Source of the DNA: Rhytidiadelphus loreus | Lineage: Eukaryota; Streptophyta; Bryopsida; Hypnales; Hylocomiaceae | Length of the DNA: 64,000 nucleotides | Assembly: GCA_947034895.1 (NCBI GenBank) | Contig: OX344761.1 | Coordinates: forward strand, 26,796,863 to 26,860,862 | Reading direction: 5' to 3' | In this document: positions 12,427 to 25,323 of the stretch, in pieces | Numbering within the stretch: the first letter of the stretch is position 1 | Layout of the letters: each line of letters begins with the position of its first letter | The notes under the pieces: generated by a model | What the model saw: only the letters and a program-made list of their open reading frames with translations | The model's database searches: none | Told to the model about the DNA's origin: nothing | Program-made: the position numbers and the translations under genes

Positions 12427-15044
12427 TACCATAATGTTTGTAGGCCAAATAGATTTAAGAAAAATACAAATATGGGATGGGGGTGGATATTTTACAAGCA
12501 CCCTTCTCATTTTCTGCAAATTGACACTTGTACCTCAATTGTTCATATCTAATTTTCATAGAAATAAGAACTTCTATCACTATGTACCCAAAAAATTAAT
12601 ATTAACATGAATACAATTGTCTAGAGGAGCAATGAGGGGATCAATCATTAGAGGGGATTTGAGGGCAAAAACAACCGGTTTCAGGCTTGTTCCTAATGAT
12701 GTTCCTGTTCCTGTGGCAGTAAAGGAACACGGCATGGCCAGATTTTAAAAAATTAAAATTAAAATTTCCAAAGTACGAAATTAAAAATAAATAAATTTTT
12801 TTTCTTTTTTTTCAAAAAATGAGGTGGCATTATTGCCACCATGTCGGATTACGCAGTTGGTAGCGTTCCTAGTGCGGTCAGAACAGATCTTAGAGCCAAG
12901 AACTCACGGGCTTCCGGAGGCCTCAAATATCTTCTAATGTCTCCATGCCCATCCTTAGTTGGTTGCAATAAGTCAAAACATCATAACATTTTAATTAAAG
13001 TTATTGGATTTGACATGACTATGAACAAAATTTCTTGTAAAATATTAAGGTAGAATTGTAGACATACTCAAAATTGACCCTATTCCAATTGCACCCCGTA
13101 ATCATGTACTCAATTTTGCTTTGTTGAGACTTTTTTTTTTCTTGCGTAATCTATGATACATTTAGTTCGAGATCTTACAATCAAAATTCAAAAAAGATTC
13201 TAACTTAATGAACACTTAAATTCTAATTTTAGAAAGAAAAAAAACTGGTCGTTTACCATACACATTCAAAAACTAGACAACAACTGTTTCCATTTAATAC
13301 CAAATAGTAACTGCACGATTCAACTACCAATTCAATTGTGATGGAAACAAACTTTTGTATCACTACCCAAAGACCGCATACTATGTAAAGAAGAGTTGCA
13401 AGGAATATTTAACTAGATGCAATACCTTTAAATTGCAATAAAATATGTAGGAAGAATTTTTTTGTATTATGTTTTTCGAAGGTGAATCTCTACATGACAT
13501 TTAATAATCATGCCAAATTTCAAAATATGCAAGTTTCTTTATTTATATGGAGAAGGATTTTAATTTTGTGTGTGCGATGATCGGCAAGTTTATAGATGTG
13601 TGTGTACTTCCAAATAATGAATATTTATTTGCAATGAAACTAAACCAAACCAAATCCTAACAGAGAACAATCTACAAATATGAAAGTTTATTGAATGACC
13701 CCATAAAAATGCACGTAGCTCTATACAATTCATTAGTAACTTTGAATTGCAATCATTCCAAAATTTGGAGACTCATAATCAAAGAAGGTAGTATGCTCTA
13801 AGAACAACCATTTAAGGGCTGGTCTACCTTTTTGATAGGTTTTCATGGACAAAATTATTTTTAGATCATTTTTCAGGGAAAGAAAAATAGATGTGAAACC
13901 TAACACAAGTGATTTTATATTTTACCAAGCATTTTTGAATTACTTACAAATTTTCAAAGATTTGGAGCATAGGCACCTATTTGTGACTATAAGTCTCCCC
14001 AAATCCATCCACTTGCAACTTGTAAAGAGATGTGCAAAAATAAAAAACAATGATTGGCTTTTGCAATAAAAAAACAAATTTTCCTTAATCCATTCAATTG
14101 CTAAAGAGGTCCATTTAAGAATCACCTCATCTCCATTCTCCAGCTAAAAATAGGGGCAATTTGAAGAAGAAGGAAGTTGCCTCATAGCATACTACCTTGT
14201 ACCTAGATTTGTTAACAAACAAAAGAGTCATGTGGCAGACATCATTAATTCCTAATATTCTTCGAATAATAGACTGAATGAATGTCAAGTATAAAAACAT
14301 ATTTTATATTTTTTTTTTTCAAAAATGTGACTTCCAAAAATAAGTTCCATTTATTTGTTATAAAGTTTAAATAAAATTATTTAGAGCTTCAAGAATTACG
14401 ATTATGCAACCAATTTTATTCCAAAATTGTCAATATATAGGATGTAATTTAATCTTGAAGGAATTTTTAATTTTAAAATTCGCTTATACTTTTAAATATT
14501 GGCTCAATAAATTTAACCATTTAAATGTAATCCATAACCTAATACTTCAGCTTAGAAATCAATATCAAATTATTTTTCAAAGTTGTTTAAAATTTAAATA
14601 ATACAATTGTATAAAACTTAAAATCATGAAATGGATCAAGACCTATAGGGTTCAAGTTCATGCTTCTATCTAGTCTTGGAATGCTAGATTGGTCATCAAG
14701 AATTATTTACTTAGAAAAATCCAAGAGCACTCATTGAAGGTCAAACTACTTTGTAAGACCCCCCCTTTTCTTCTACACAAAATTCCGAGGATGAACATCT
14801 ATAAGCTTATTTCTATCTTACATAGAAGGATTATTGTCCTCCATTGGACACTTTCAGGCGCCACATCATTACAAGGTTAAAATTGTTCAGGACAAAAGTT
14901 ACTCTAGTGTTTTAAACCACTTCTTGGCTTGATGCACGCTCTTTAGATATATTTAGTATTAAATTTTTGTTCACTTCCTCATTGAGAAGCCACAAAGTTC
15001 ACTTAATTTAAACCGCTTTGTCCTCTTCATGAACTTCTCCACAT
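12421..15044. other. AT-rich intergenic DNA
   Basis: The block at about 12640-12960 starts near GATTTGAGGGC and ends near an inverted GCCTCAAATATC, so it may be a worn foldback element. Otherwise there are only short ORFs without motifs (for example 13845-14069). Confidence 0.35.
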
Positions 15045-15261
15045 ATCAACAATTTCGTTAAAATGGCAAAACTCTGCAGCTTTGGCAGTTTTACAATTGA
15101 AATCAGTCAATCTGAAATGTACAAATGTCCTAGATGTATTAAATCTACATCTTTCCTAAATATTTGAAATCTACATGTGTTATAGATGGCACTTTCATAG
15201 TTTACACCAAGTGGTCTGAAAATGGTACATGGAATACCGCCATTTTAATGAAATTCTCCAT
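15045..15261. mobile_element. MITE, ATTTCRTTAAAATGGC family, copy 1
   Basis: The left end AATTTCGTTAAAATGGC (from 15051) and the complement of the right end AATTTCATTAAAATGGC match. The interior shares TCCTAGATGT, AAATCTACATGTGT and GGCACTTTCA blocks with copy 2 at 20253-20572. Non-coding. Confidence 0.7.
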
Positions 15262-15818
15262 ACATTACCACATTCTCACAAATACTTAGCAAGTAAAACA
15301 TTCGGCAGTCTCATTGCTCGTGCTTCAAACATGTAGCTTCAGTCAGTTGATCCAAACATACCCAAATTCATCTGATGACAGACAGTATGAACATCAATGA
15401 AACCAGATTCAGTTCAAAAATTGAACTTCAATTGTTCAAAATGGAGTAGATACACCCCGTGCTTTATACAACTAAAGCTTATTGCACAGTCTTTTACAAT
15501 AAAAGGGACTGTCAACTTATGCATATCAGTACACTTATTCTGGACTGATTTCTTTCAAACAACTCTCACTCAGAACATACTCTCAAAGTTTAATTACTAA
15601 GCTATGCATCCTATCTCTTCCACATCCTTCAAAATTGTCATGTATAGAATGAAAAAATGTATCCCATACACTAACTCAGTCCTAGAAAACCTAACAACAT
15701 ACACTTTGAACATACTATTAATATTTGACATCCAACATCTAAGGAACTCGAAAGTCATTTTGATGGTTACGATCACCATCAAAAGCAGATAAAAAAACTT
15801 GCGATCGTTGTGCTCTAG
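15262..15818. other. Region 3' of the HMA gene
   Basis: It holds two antiparallel chance ORFs near 15597-15792. It would include the 3' untranslated region of the HMA gene; no certain polyadenylation site is assigned. Confidence 0.35.
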
Positions 15819-17881
15819 CTAATAGTATCCAGACAAGTGCAGCGCATAATCTTCTGTCGCATAGGGTTGGCCATAAGAAGATGGAAGATGGCCGTGATGG
15901 AGAGAGTCGTCCCTGAAAGAAGTGGCAGTGGCATCATACATTTGCGCGTCATGATAGGATGTTTCGTAAGGGCTTGAGCTCTCGAATTGGTACTCTGCTG
16001 GACTCCGGTAGTAGTACTCCCGATCATCATCATATGGTGATCCTGGTGCCACATATCTCTGACTCTGATGTTGTGGAGGAGCGGATTCGAATTCTCGGTA
16101 CGCAGGGATCATGTCGATGTGTTGCGACGACAGCTCCTGGCTATAGTGGGAGGATTTTTGACTGGGGAAACTGGTTGCGAGATAATGGGCATCTTTGAAG
16201 TGCGTGCTGCCCCTCCAGAAGTGGGAGTTTTTCTTCATTCGCTTGATTCTCCTGAGCAGCCAGTTTGGGTCTCGACTGCTTGAAACCGTCACTCTTTGGT
16301 TGTGAAGGTCACACACCACTTTGTAGACGCCTGCATTGTACAACCAAGCATTTACTGATCAGAAGGTTGGGTATGCGTAGAAGCACGTAACATTAGTAAG
16401 CGTAGGAAAATGGCTAAAGGAAGAATATAATAAAATTATAAAACTCTTAAAAATAAGCAAAAACAGACCAACAAGCTACACTTTCCACCGAAGACACCCC
16501 ATCTGCAAGGGTTTACACTGTTACGGGGCTTCACTCATGCATGGATCTAGTAGCCCGTTTTTCCAATATTCACCTACTTGGTCCCTAATTAAACTATGAA
16601 GTTTTGCTGTACAACTGACCTTCATCATTCTCAAGTTCTTCTTTCACTTTCTCCTCGCATTTTTTACAGCACAGGGGTACCATAAACTCAACAATCTGCA
16701 AGAATCGGTGCACGCTTGTTAGCATGTGTCTCAGTAGCATCACCGAATGCATTTTACAGCTGATGCTAACTTGGATTTATGGTAGCACGTACTAGCTATG
16801 GCAAATTTGACATAGAGAACAAATTTTTGGGTGTAACACAAAATCCAACATTCACTAGTTGAGGAGCAGCTTACAGGAACGCAGAAGCTTGTATTGGATG
16901 GAGTCCTGTGAGTGACTGAAGGAAGTGCGTTGTACACAACTGCTTGACGATCTGCAGTCGCAGAAGACTGCTCTGGGAAGTAGCTCCCCCTGGACCTGCT
17001 TGTAGGCAGATCATTTTCAGTGTGCCTGCGATAGCTAACCGTTTTGATTTGTCGAACACATCCACGTTGATCAAAATGTGATTGATGCTCTTTCGGCCTC
17101 TCTAGTAGCCATTGGGGCTCTCTACGTCCATAAAAAGTCTGCTCATAAACAGATCCACATACCGTAAGAACATTAATAAAACTACTCTCACGCCAAAGAA
17201 ATCAATGAGCCCACTTAGTGCAAAGCCTCATCACGTACGTACACATCCAATTTTAAAGCAATTAACAAACTAAGTTGTTCAAACATTGCTACCAAACGTT
17301 GCTGAAGGGGTGACTGAATTCGAGTAACCATAAGTTAATCTTGCACAGTTTAAGAACCTCAAATGTACCACAAGGATACTTCAAAAGTGTCTCGCACCTC
17401 AGGGATGATCTTCGAATTCGACATGGTTACTGCCAATTAAGTGCTAACTCTTACCCCCTCTACCACTGTTGGTTCTAAGCAAGTATAACACTGCTCCAGT
17501 TTCACAAGTACTACGTTTACAATGGAACATCAATTTGTCAAAGCTGAAATCGAAGCCTAACATATGTTCCTTCAACATATGTTCCGACCTTCAACAGGAC
17601 AGAATCTGACTGCAGTTACGTTGAGATAACCAGGCAAGTATCTAGATGTATGCAGTTCAAGCTGAAGAGGGAATAGAGGAATGGGAATGGATTGTTGCAG
17701 TGGATGTGCGGAAGGATTTATAAGAGGCAGGACTTGGTTGGAGGGTCCATGGAATGTGGGGAATGTGTAAAGTACTTACGTGGCAGGAAGGGTAGTAATG
17801 GGCATGGAGTTGCTGGACCGACCAAGGCCGCCCCTGGACTGTGAGTGGCTCGCGGTCTGAAATCTCGAGTGGGGCCTTTTC
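15819..17881 (-). CDS. HMA-domain (heavy-metal-associated) protein, at least four exons
   Basis: Exons read on the minus strand: 17881-17780, 17138-16875, 16695-16620 and 16330-15819 (stop at 15819-15821). Junctions fit GT-AG rules (donors GTAAGT, GTAAGC, GTCAGT) and phases 0, 0 and 1 are consistent. Exon 3 carries the metal-binding loop (VPLCCKKCEEKVKEEL). The last exon completes the beta-alpha-beta fold (KVVCDLHNQRVTV ... LLRRIKRMKKNSHFW). The C-terminal tail is rich in Tyr, Ser, His and Asp and ends SGYY, so it lacks the CaaX box of isoprenylated HIPP proteins. HMA proteins bind Cu, Zn or Cd and act as metallochaperones or, in NaKR-like plant proteins, in long-distance ion transport. The start codon is not found: no in-frame ATG occurs in the first two exons listed, and an upstream stop sits just before 17881, so an earlier exon is expected. 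Exons 3 and 4 are most secure. Confidence 0.75.
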
Positions 17882-18520
17882 CTACCTGGAAAATCTGCTT
17901 GCTCTTTGGGGACAGTACAAGAGTTTGGGCCCCAAAGGTTGGACCCCGAGTTTGGACCCGAGTTGGGTCCCTGGACTCCGCTCTAATAATCATGCTAAAG
18001 CTCTTAGATCTTTTCCACCGAAGGGCTCTACCTTGTTTTCCGTCCTTGTCGATCTATTGAAAGGCAGCACCAAACCGCTTTGAGAGCAAGAGACACTCGG
18101 AGTCACGGCTCCTACTAATAAGTGAACAGTGGCCTTTGCAGCAAGCACGTGTCAAACAGACAATGCTAAACCTGCTTTTTAGGAAAAGGTAACTTAACCC
18201 CTGAGCGCTTAGCGCGTGTTTACTAAAATCCAGATCCTTATGAACTCATTCTAATCAAATTATCACCTTATACACTTGGGGCCGGATTGAAGGCTGGCCG
18301 GAACTCTCCAAGTTTGAACCAACGGGATTGCTCAATTTCTCCAAATCTGGCCCAAGAGCTTTATACTTGGGGCCAGATGGAACCTACGTGTCGCTCATCC
18401 TACGTGTCGCCTTAGGTGGCATGGTTTTGGTGCCAAACCATCCGACCCCAAGGGAGTAATCGGGCCAAGCTTTTTGGTGGCCCGATTTCCCCTCTAGGGC
18501 CGGATTGGTGTCACATTCGT
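17882..18520. repeat. GGCC-rich module, copy near the HMA 5' end
   Basis: The stretch contains repeated GGCCGGATTG, CTTGGGGCCAGA, GACCCCAAGGG and GGGCCAAG words, partly as inverted pairs. It is GC-rich against an AT-rich background and matches the module at 19600-19800. ORFs across it lie on both strands and are not supported. The missing first HMA exon may lie within it. Confidence 0.5.
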
Positions 18521-18661
18521 CTCCTCCATTGGATCGAACAAATCTCCACTGTCTACCATGCAAGAACTTTTCTTTTCTTTTTTATTACATTTTTTATTAA
18601 CTGTGAGCTCAATCCCATCTGGTTGAGTCCTGTTGTGATACAGATGCTGTGTTACAAGATT

Positions 18662-18794
18662 TTAATACTGAATTTTATTGTTAATACTGAATTTTATTGT
18701 TAATACTGAATTTTATTGTTAATACTGAATTTTATTGTTAATAATGAATTTTATTGTTAATACTGAATTTTATTGTTAATAATGAATTTTATTA
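18662..18794. repeat. Tandem array, seven 19-bp units
   Basis: Unit TTAATACTGAATTTTATTG, with a C-to-A change in units 5 and 7. Confidence 0.95.
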
Positions 18795-19600
18795 TTATTA
18801 ACCATTGCAATTGTAACAATAATGTCTTTGCAATTGTTTTAGCATGAGGTATTAATAATTAATTTTTTTGGTGTAGACACAAATTACATACTATGTTATA
18901 GACACTAATTTTGATAAATTACATGCTTAATAAGTAAATTTTTTATACGGACACAAATCTGTAAATGAAAGTCATTGTTGAAGTTATGCCAAAAACTTTG
19001 ACATCTACAAGATAATGTGTGTTTTTATCAATTTTGATGACAAATACTTGAAAAAAGAATATGGTAAGGAAAAATTATGCTACTAGAAATAACATGTATG
19101 GTAAAACTTGATTTACATTTATCATTGAATTCATTCAAGTTTTCATAATAAAAAATTTCATGCTAAGAATAAACTAAGAATATAGATTTGAAAAAGAGAT
19201 TAAAAAGAATTACATGTTTTCTTGAATTGTATGTTTAATAAATGACAACTATTATGGGGCTACAAATCTTTTTTCAATGTCAACTCTAGTTTTAGTGTCA
19301 AAAAAAAAAAGGTTCAAAAGAAGTCAAAGAACTTCCTTTTTCCAAATAGAAAAAATAGGAAGAGAGTAGAAAAGGTTAAAAAAAATAAAAAAAACTCTCT
19401 CTTCCATTTTGAAATAGGTAAAGTAGGAATAAAAAGGAAAAGTCTAAAGAATTCTAAATTTTTTTTTCCTATATTTGAAATAGAATAAATAGAAAAGAAA
19501 AACTTTTTTTTTCTAAAGTATAAAAAATAATAAGAGAAAGGAAAAGATGCATGTCTTAGATTTTTTTAATTGAGCATTTCAAAAATTCAAGAGTGTAGTA
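18795..19600. other. AT-rich, purine-run intergenic DNA
   Basis: Many A- and G-rich runs of the type AAAAAGGAAAAG (19300-19550). No gene seen. Confidence 0.4.
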
Positions 19601-19611
19601 ATCAAGAATTC

Positions 19612-19800
19612 GGCCTTAGAATCAGGCCCCAAGGGCTTTACATTGCTTGGGGCCAGAGTGATGAATTGCAATCCGGCCCTAGAATTCGGCCTCAAGCACT
19701 TTACATTATCTGGGGTCGGAGTGGTGATTTGGGGCCAGATTGTGGGCCGGATTGGAGGCAAATTGGGCCGGCCTTCCATCCGGCCCCAGGCCGTGTATAT
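19612..19800. repeat. GGCC-rich module, tandem dimer
   Basis: Two units of about 63 bp: AGAATCAGGCCCCAAGGGCT followed by TTACATTGCTTGGGGCCAGA, then AGAATTCGGCCTCAAGCACT followed by TTACATTATCTGGGGTCGGA. GGGCCGGATTGGAGG and a GGCCGGCC palindrome follow. ORFs on both strands here are shadows of the repeat. Confidence 0.6.
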
Positions 19801-20252
19801 ACCCGCCTTGATAGTGGAGCTCTAGGGAAAGGGACATGTCCTTTGACCATACCATTGAAAAGATTATGATAGTCAAACAAGAAAATCTTTTAGTTTTGAG
19901 AGGCCAAATTTGGGATTAAGTGCACCTAGAATCAACACTAATAGCATCTTATTCTACTTACTGTTAATACTTTAAGCATGCTTTAATTTTTTGTATTTTG
20001 TTGGGAAGTGAAAGAAGGTTCCAACACACTTTTAATTAGTATGCATTATTTGGACTAAGTATGAGTGTTACGAAATTTCAAAGTATTATTTTAGGTGTTA
20101 GTACTGAAAATTGGCATTTAAATAGCTTGTTTAGGGGTGCTTGCAAAAAACATTGGTTGATGTTGTAGAATTTCAAATGTTGGAAACTAAAGTTCCGACA
20201 TTGAATACTATGAGTACTACAAGTACTAGAGGAAAAAGCTCTCACATCGATT

Positions 20253-20572
20253 ATGGGCAATTTCGTTAAAATGGCGAAATTATGCAACTTTGGTAGTTTT
20301 TATAGTTTAGATCGAGTAGTCCGAAATGTACAACTGTCCTAAATTTCTTAAATCTATATCATTCTTAGATGTCTAAAATCTACATGTGTCATAGGTGGCA
20401 CTTTCACAATTTAGACCGCACAATTTGAAATCTATACATGTCCTAGATTTTTAATATTTATAAAAGTCTAAGATTTTAGAATCTATACTTATTTTAGATG
20501 TCACTTTTATGGTTCAGATTGGGCAGTTTGAAATGGCACATGGAATAGTGCCATTTTAATGAAATTTTCCAT
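20253..20572. mobile_element. MITE, ATTTCRTTAAAATGGC family, copy 2
   Basis: The left end ATGGGCAATTTCGTTAAAAT continuing GGC and the complement of the right end ATGGAAAATTTCATTAAAAT continuing GGC form imperfect TIRs of about 23 bp. The interior resembles copy 1 at 15045-15261. No ORF. Confidence 0.75.
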
Positions 20573-23500
20573 GATTTTGGGTTGTCGATCATATAATTGT
20601 AGATCTATTGTACTATTGACAAGTGTCCTTCATGATTATTGTGCAGTCTTACTTGTACCCACTACTACATTTTTTCACAATAAAAAGATATTTTGAGATT
20701 TTAATTTTTTATAAATCTACCACAGTAGAAAATAATAAAATAAAATATGGCAATTTGTGAGGACTTGGTGGTGATTAGATTTCACCAAAAGAAAAAACTC
20801 AAAACAATCTTTGATGTTTAGAAGTAGACCAACTAAGGAACATAGAGGATATAAAATAATCTATTTTTAAATTTTTCTAATACAAAACATGCCCACCTAC
20901 TATAGAAATAGATAATTAATTTTGGGTACTTGATGATATCCCAAACCACTAAACTTGAAAGTGGAGTGACAATTTACCAAAATAGAATTTTAAATATAAA
21001 ATTATTTTTTTAATTTTTTGAAAAATAAGGGATATGATTACAATGGAAACATCCATCTTCAATAAAAAAAATTCAAGTTCATTGAATTTATGCTTCAAAA
21101 GTTGTAGTCGATGACAAGTTTGTCACGCTATGTGTGATATAAATCAAGAACGGTGTTTCTTGCAAACACCCTTAGGGCTTAGCTTACATGCTCACCCGGT
21201 AGACAAACTTTCCTCTAATTCAAGGAAGAAGACAAAAGTGGCTCCACCAATGGTTTTGCCGAGGTGGGCAAGCAGGAAAGGAGGAGTTGAAGTTTCACCG
21301 ATATTGGTGGACAACCTCATTGGTGGAGACAAGGAAATCTAATACATAAAAACTTTTTATTGTCTCCATCTCCACCCACTGGGTCCACATGAAAGTGCAA
21401 TGTCTATTTTTCACTATAGTACCCGCTATGAAAGTTCCCCGATGACCGATACATGTAAAGAGGCCCTTAGGCTCTCATGTCTTAATTGTGTATGTCTCAA
21501 TGGGTCATCAAAATCTATGATTCAATGTTGCTTTTGGTCTAAATGAAGTAATTTTTTAGTTAACTTGTTGAAGTACATCATCTCTAAACTACAAATAAAA
21601 TCCCTCATTAATTGTAAAAGGATAGTGCAAGAATTTATAAACCAGATTTTTTCAACTCAACTTAGAAGTGATGGTTCATTTGTCTAACTTTAAAAAAAAT
21701 AGAAATGCTTATAAACTACAACCTTGGCTACAACTTGAAGGAAGAAAAATCTTATACTGAATAGAGCATAACATAAAAAAATTAACAATAAATCCTTCAT
21801 ATTCATTTTTCTTTATTTTTTGTTTCCAATTAGATTGACAAGAAACAATAATTGTCAATCCCACTAATAATTTTGCTAAAGACTCAAAAAGATATTTGAA
21901 AAATATCAATCCCAATGGTGAGAATGTTGTAGTAGGCAATATGCACTCTAAAGGTTCTACTTTTTTCACAAAGTTTTAAAAATTGAGTTCAAAATTAACT
22001 TCAAATATTTATTACTTACTTAAAAAGATGCCAATAAAACAAAATTTGTCATAAATTTCGATTAGAATACAATGATTCAAATTTTTCATATTTAAATTTT
22101 TCTAGAACAAATTATCTCCATAAAGTTCTTAGTTTCTTACACTTATATACTAAAGAATTAAATCAAATACACTTTATTTTAAATTAAAGAAAAAAAATTC
22201 AACGATGTCTTGATTGTTTGAATTAAATTTTGCTAAATTTACAAAATGATATATAAAATAAAATTTCATATGAAGAAGATATTGATTATGAGCTATCCAA
22301 AAAGCATGAAAAATAATAAAAAACTTAAAGTCACTTGAAATTGCCCAAAATTTATTTTAAATCCTAGTTTTAGATCAAATTAAATTAAAGGTTTAGGAGT
22401 TAAGGGTGATTGCAAGCTAGGCCTACGCACTTTTGGAATAAAATATTTTAAAATAAAATATAGATAATTAGTAAAACAATAAACATAACATATTTTCAAA
22501 ATTTGAGACCTAAAAAATTGTAGGTCAAAACTTATTCATGAAATAGATTGACAATTTTAAAAAATAGGCACTTTGATATTTAAATCATTAATATGTATGG
22601 GTAATGGTTTGCTTTGGATATCACTTTTTAGACACACTACTTAGGTTATTTTTGTTTTAAACCTCCTAAATTTGTCTATTTTGTTCATTTTGATGAAGTA
22701 AGAAGACTCTAAAAAAAGTCATGCACCTCAACAAGATCAAGATGTATATTCCTATTGAGTTTTTTTTTAATAATATTGAATTTTTTTGGATCTTTTCTTA
22801 GAGGTGAGAAAAATCGCTGAATTTTGGAAATTGTAGGCATCATAGTGCACAATTTATTAAGTTTTTATATACAAAATATAGATATTTTATGTATTGGACC
22901 ACTTAGTGTAAGTCACATCCAAAAATGATATTAAAATAAAACTATTTGATATTTCAAATGCTTCTTTTTTAGTATTCTAGGTGCTTGAAACAAAACTTAC
23001 TTTTTCAACTAAAAAATTCATTAAAAATTCTTAAAATTCTTTGATTGTACACCAACAATAACTTCAATCACTTACACAATCATTCATCAAAAAAATATAA
23101 AATAGGTGACAAATTTATTACCTCTCTATTTTTTATTCAATTAACATGCAACACATAAAATATGCATTTTAGCACATACACCCCCCCCCCCCCCCATGTA
23201 GTGCCAATAGTACCACACTTTTTTCACTACGCACACCTGTGTCTCTATTCTTTTACGACACTTCTTCCTCTGATGTCTCTACCACTTGCAAAAATGACTG
23301 TGTTTGCTCTTTTGTTTTTGTTTTAACGGTTGCTTTTGTGTCTTCATTCAAGCTCAGAACAATAATTGGAGACCGCAATGGTAGAGAAGCATAATCCACT
23401 ACCTTGTCTACCATGGCATTCGCTATCAGCATCAACAATTCCACAAATACCACCGGAGATAGGTTAGTTGTTTCTAAAATTGATGTAATTGGTTCATACT

Positions 23501-23767
23501 TGTACAATCCTTTACAAGTTCATTGATATTGTATGCGCTCCATATCATAGAAATAACCGTCTTCATCCTCCATCAAATTCATGAACTACAACCGAGACTA
23601 CAACATAGTAAACGTTGACAATGTTGATATAGGCTCTAATGATGCTAAATTATTGATGTACTTTCAATTTTCTCCACTCACTACATTTGTATCTACTTGC
23701 ACTCTTGGTAAAACAATTGGAGTCAATGAAGGTGCAAAGGCAGAATCAAAAGTCCTATTCCCCACTC
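20573..23767. other. AT-rich DNA left of the large transposon
   Basis: It includes a 15-base C run (23181-23195). A minus-strand ORF at 23253-23507 (84 codons) belongs to a stretch, about 23380-23580, that resembles sequence right of the transposon (about 32270-32380): both contain TACTTGTACmATCCTTT and a GTTGATATT-like string. No function is recognised. Confidence 0.35.
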
Positions 23768-23810
23768 GGGGGGTTCACACCCCTATGCAATAGAAAACCA
23801 CGTGCGATAA
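23768..23810. repeat. Left TIR of the 8.45-kb element
   Basis: It begins with six G residues and GGTTCACACC and ends with the CCACGTG palindrome and CGATAA. The palindrome could be a G-box or a transposase site; which is unknown. Confidence 0.85.
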
Positions 23811-25323
23811 AAAATAGGATCAATTTAATTCGTAAAAGATAAAATTTAGAATTTTTGTAGATTTACTATAGCTTTGGAAATAAGGCACTCACCTAATTAT
23901 AAAAAAATAGGGTGGTTATAAGTCCTCCATTTTAGAAATCAGTAGAAATAAAATAGGGTCATGGACTTAGGATCCCCCCAAAAGTGTTTAGTAGGGTCGA
24001 TTGAAAATTAATAGTGTAATTGTGGATGGATGAAAATTACTGCACTTTCTGTCCACTTTTCAAATCCACAGTGTATGGACTGTAGACGAAAATTCTACCT
24101 GTCTTCTTCTGGCGTGGGAATGTGCTCAACGTCTCTAAATTCAGGGTGCGAATCCAATGGTGGTTGAGGGCGTTGTTGTGGAAGCAGGGTCTGCAGCGGC
24201 AGCGGCAAGCGACTGTATCAAATTTCACTCACAGCCGAGGGTTAGGGTTCTAGAGTCTCCTTCGGATCCTTGGAAGCAACGAATTTGTGCGTGAGGTTTG
24301 CATACTCATTGTGTTCAAGGTTTTGATTGCATTGGTAATTTCTTGTGCGCATGTTTTGCTTTCATGTTTAGGGTTCAGTATCGGTTTAGAGTTGTTGGTT
24401 CTGTCGTATGCTTCACACGTTTTGGAGGATTCCGGAAGAGCGACTTAGCATTTGCCGGTGTGGTGGATAACGGTGGAGGTGGGATACATAATCTTCTATT
24501 GCTCGGGTAAGTGACATACATATCACAATTTTACAATTCCTTCATTCAAAGTTAAGCATACATTGAGCGCATGCATGTTGCTGCCTCTGAACTTAGAGTT
24601 TAAGGTCTAATGACAAATTTGAATCTTGTGAGTGTTGCTGCTATTTCCATTAGGGTTTACTTTGCAATATGTCTTCCGGACCATGCAAATGCTGCTGGAT
24701 TTAAGGTTTAGTTCACTACAGTTTTGTTGGTGTTTCAACTGAACGCTGTTTTGCTTGGGGTCAGGGTTCAGGTTCAGTTTAGGGTTTTGAAACGTGTGGA
24801 TGCTGCTGGATTCTTGTACAATGTTTAGTTTCCAATTTCTTTCCCCAATCATGTGAGTGGTGTTGCAGTAGGTGTTCGGATTCAGTTTTCAAAGTGTACC
24901 TCAGAAGTTCTGAGTACTATTGCAGTGGCATGTAGGATTCTGTGTCTATTTTTTTATTTGGGTTTTAGCTGTGAATGTTTTTGGATTGTACGCCATTATT
25001 TTGTTTTCAAATTTTTTTGGCCAAATCCTTCAAATGGTACTGGGTTTCAGAGAAAAGGTTCGCTTCTCATTGGATTCGGAAGTCTGTTTAAGGCGTTGAA
25101 TGTAATTGCTACATTATCTTGCAAATTCGTTTGCCAAATCACGGGAATGTAGATGGAGTGCCAGGTAGGGTTAAGGTCCCACATTTTTCCCAATTCCTGT
25201 GAGTGTGTACTGAATTCACACGTTTTATTTCTATTTCCGTTTCAAGATTCTATGAGTGCGGTTGTGACCTGACGGTCAAGAACGATGTCGGCTGTAGGTT
25301 TAGGGATCATCGGCTAAATTACC
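23811..25323 (+). promoter_or_regulatory. Leader of the transposase gene
   Basis: It contains several AGGGTTTA/TTAGGGTT words (telo-box-like, common in plant promoters) and two or three diverged copies of a GATGCTGCTGGATT block (about 24690-24820). No intron is needed to reach the transposase ATG, which sits in a good context (ACCATGG). Short ORFs here are not supported. Confidence 0.4.

Noticed and set aside
12191..12519. Two minus-strand ORFs with long YIYIYI runs
   Set aside because: They are translations of the (TA)n microsatellite.
17718..17993. 91-codon minus-strand ORF as first HMA exon
   Set aside because: Its frame at the GTAAGT donor is phase 1, which would run into a stop in the next exon; the other frame joins in phase 0. 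It stays possible only if a different acceptor is used.
24230..24260. GGGTTAGGGTT as an internal telomere repeat
   Set aside because: Only isolated telo-box-like words, not an array.
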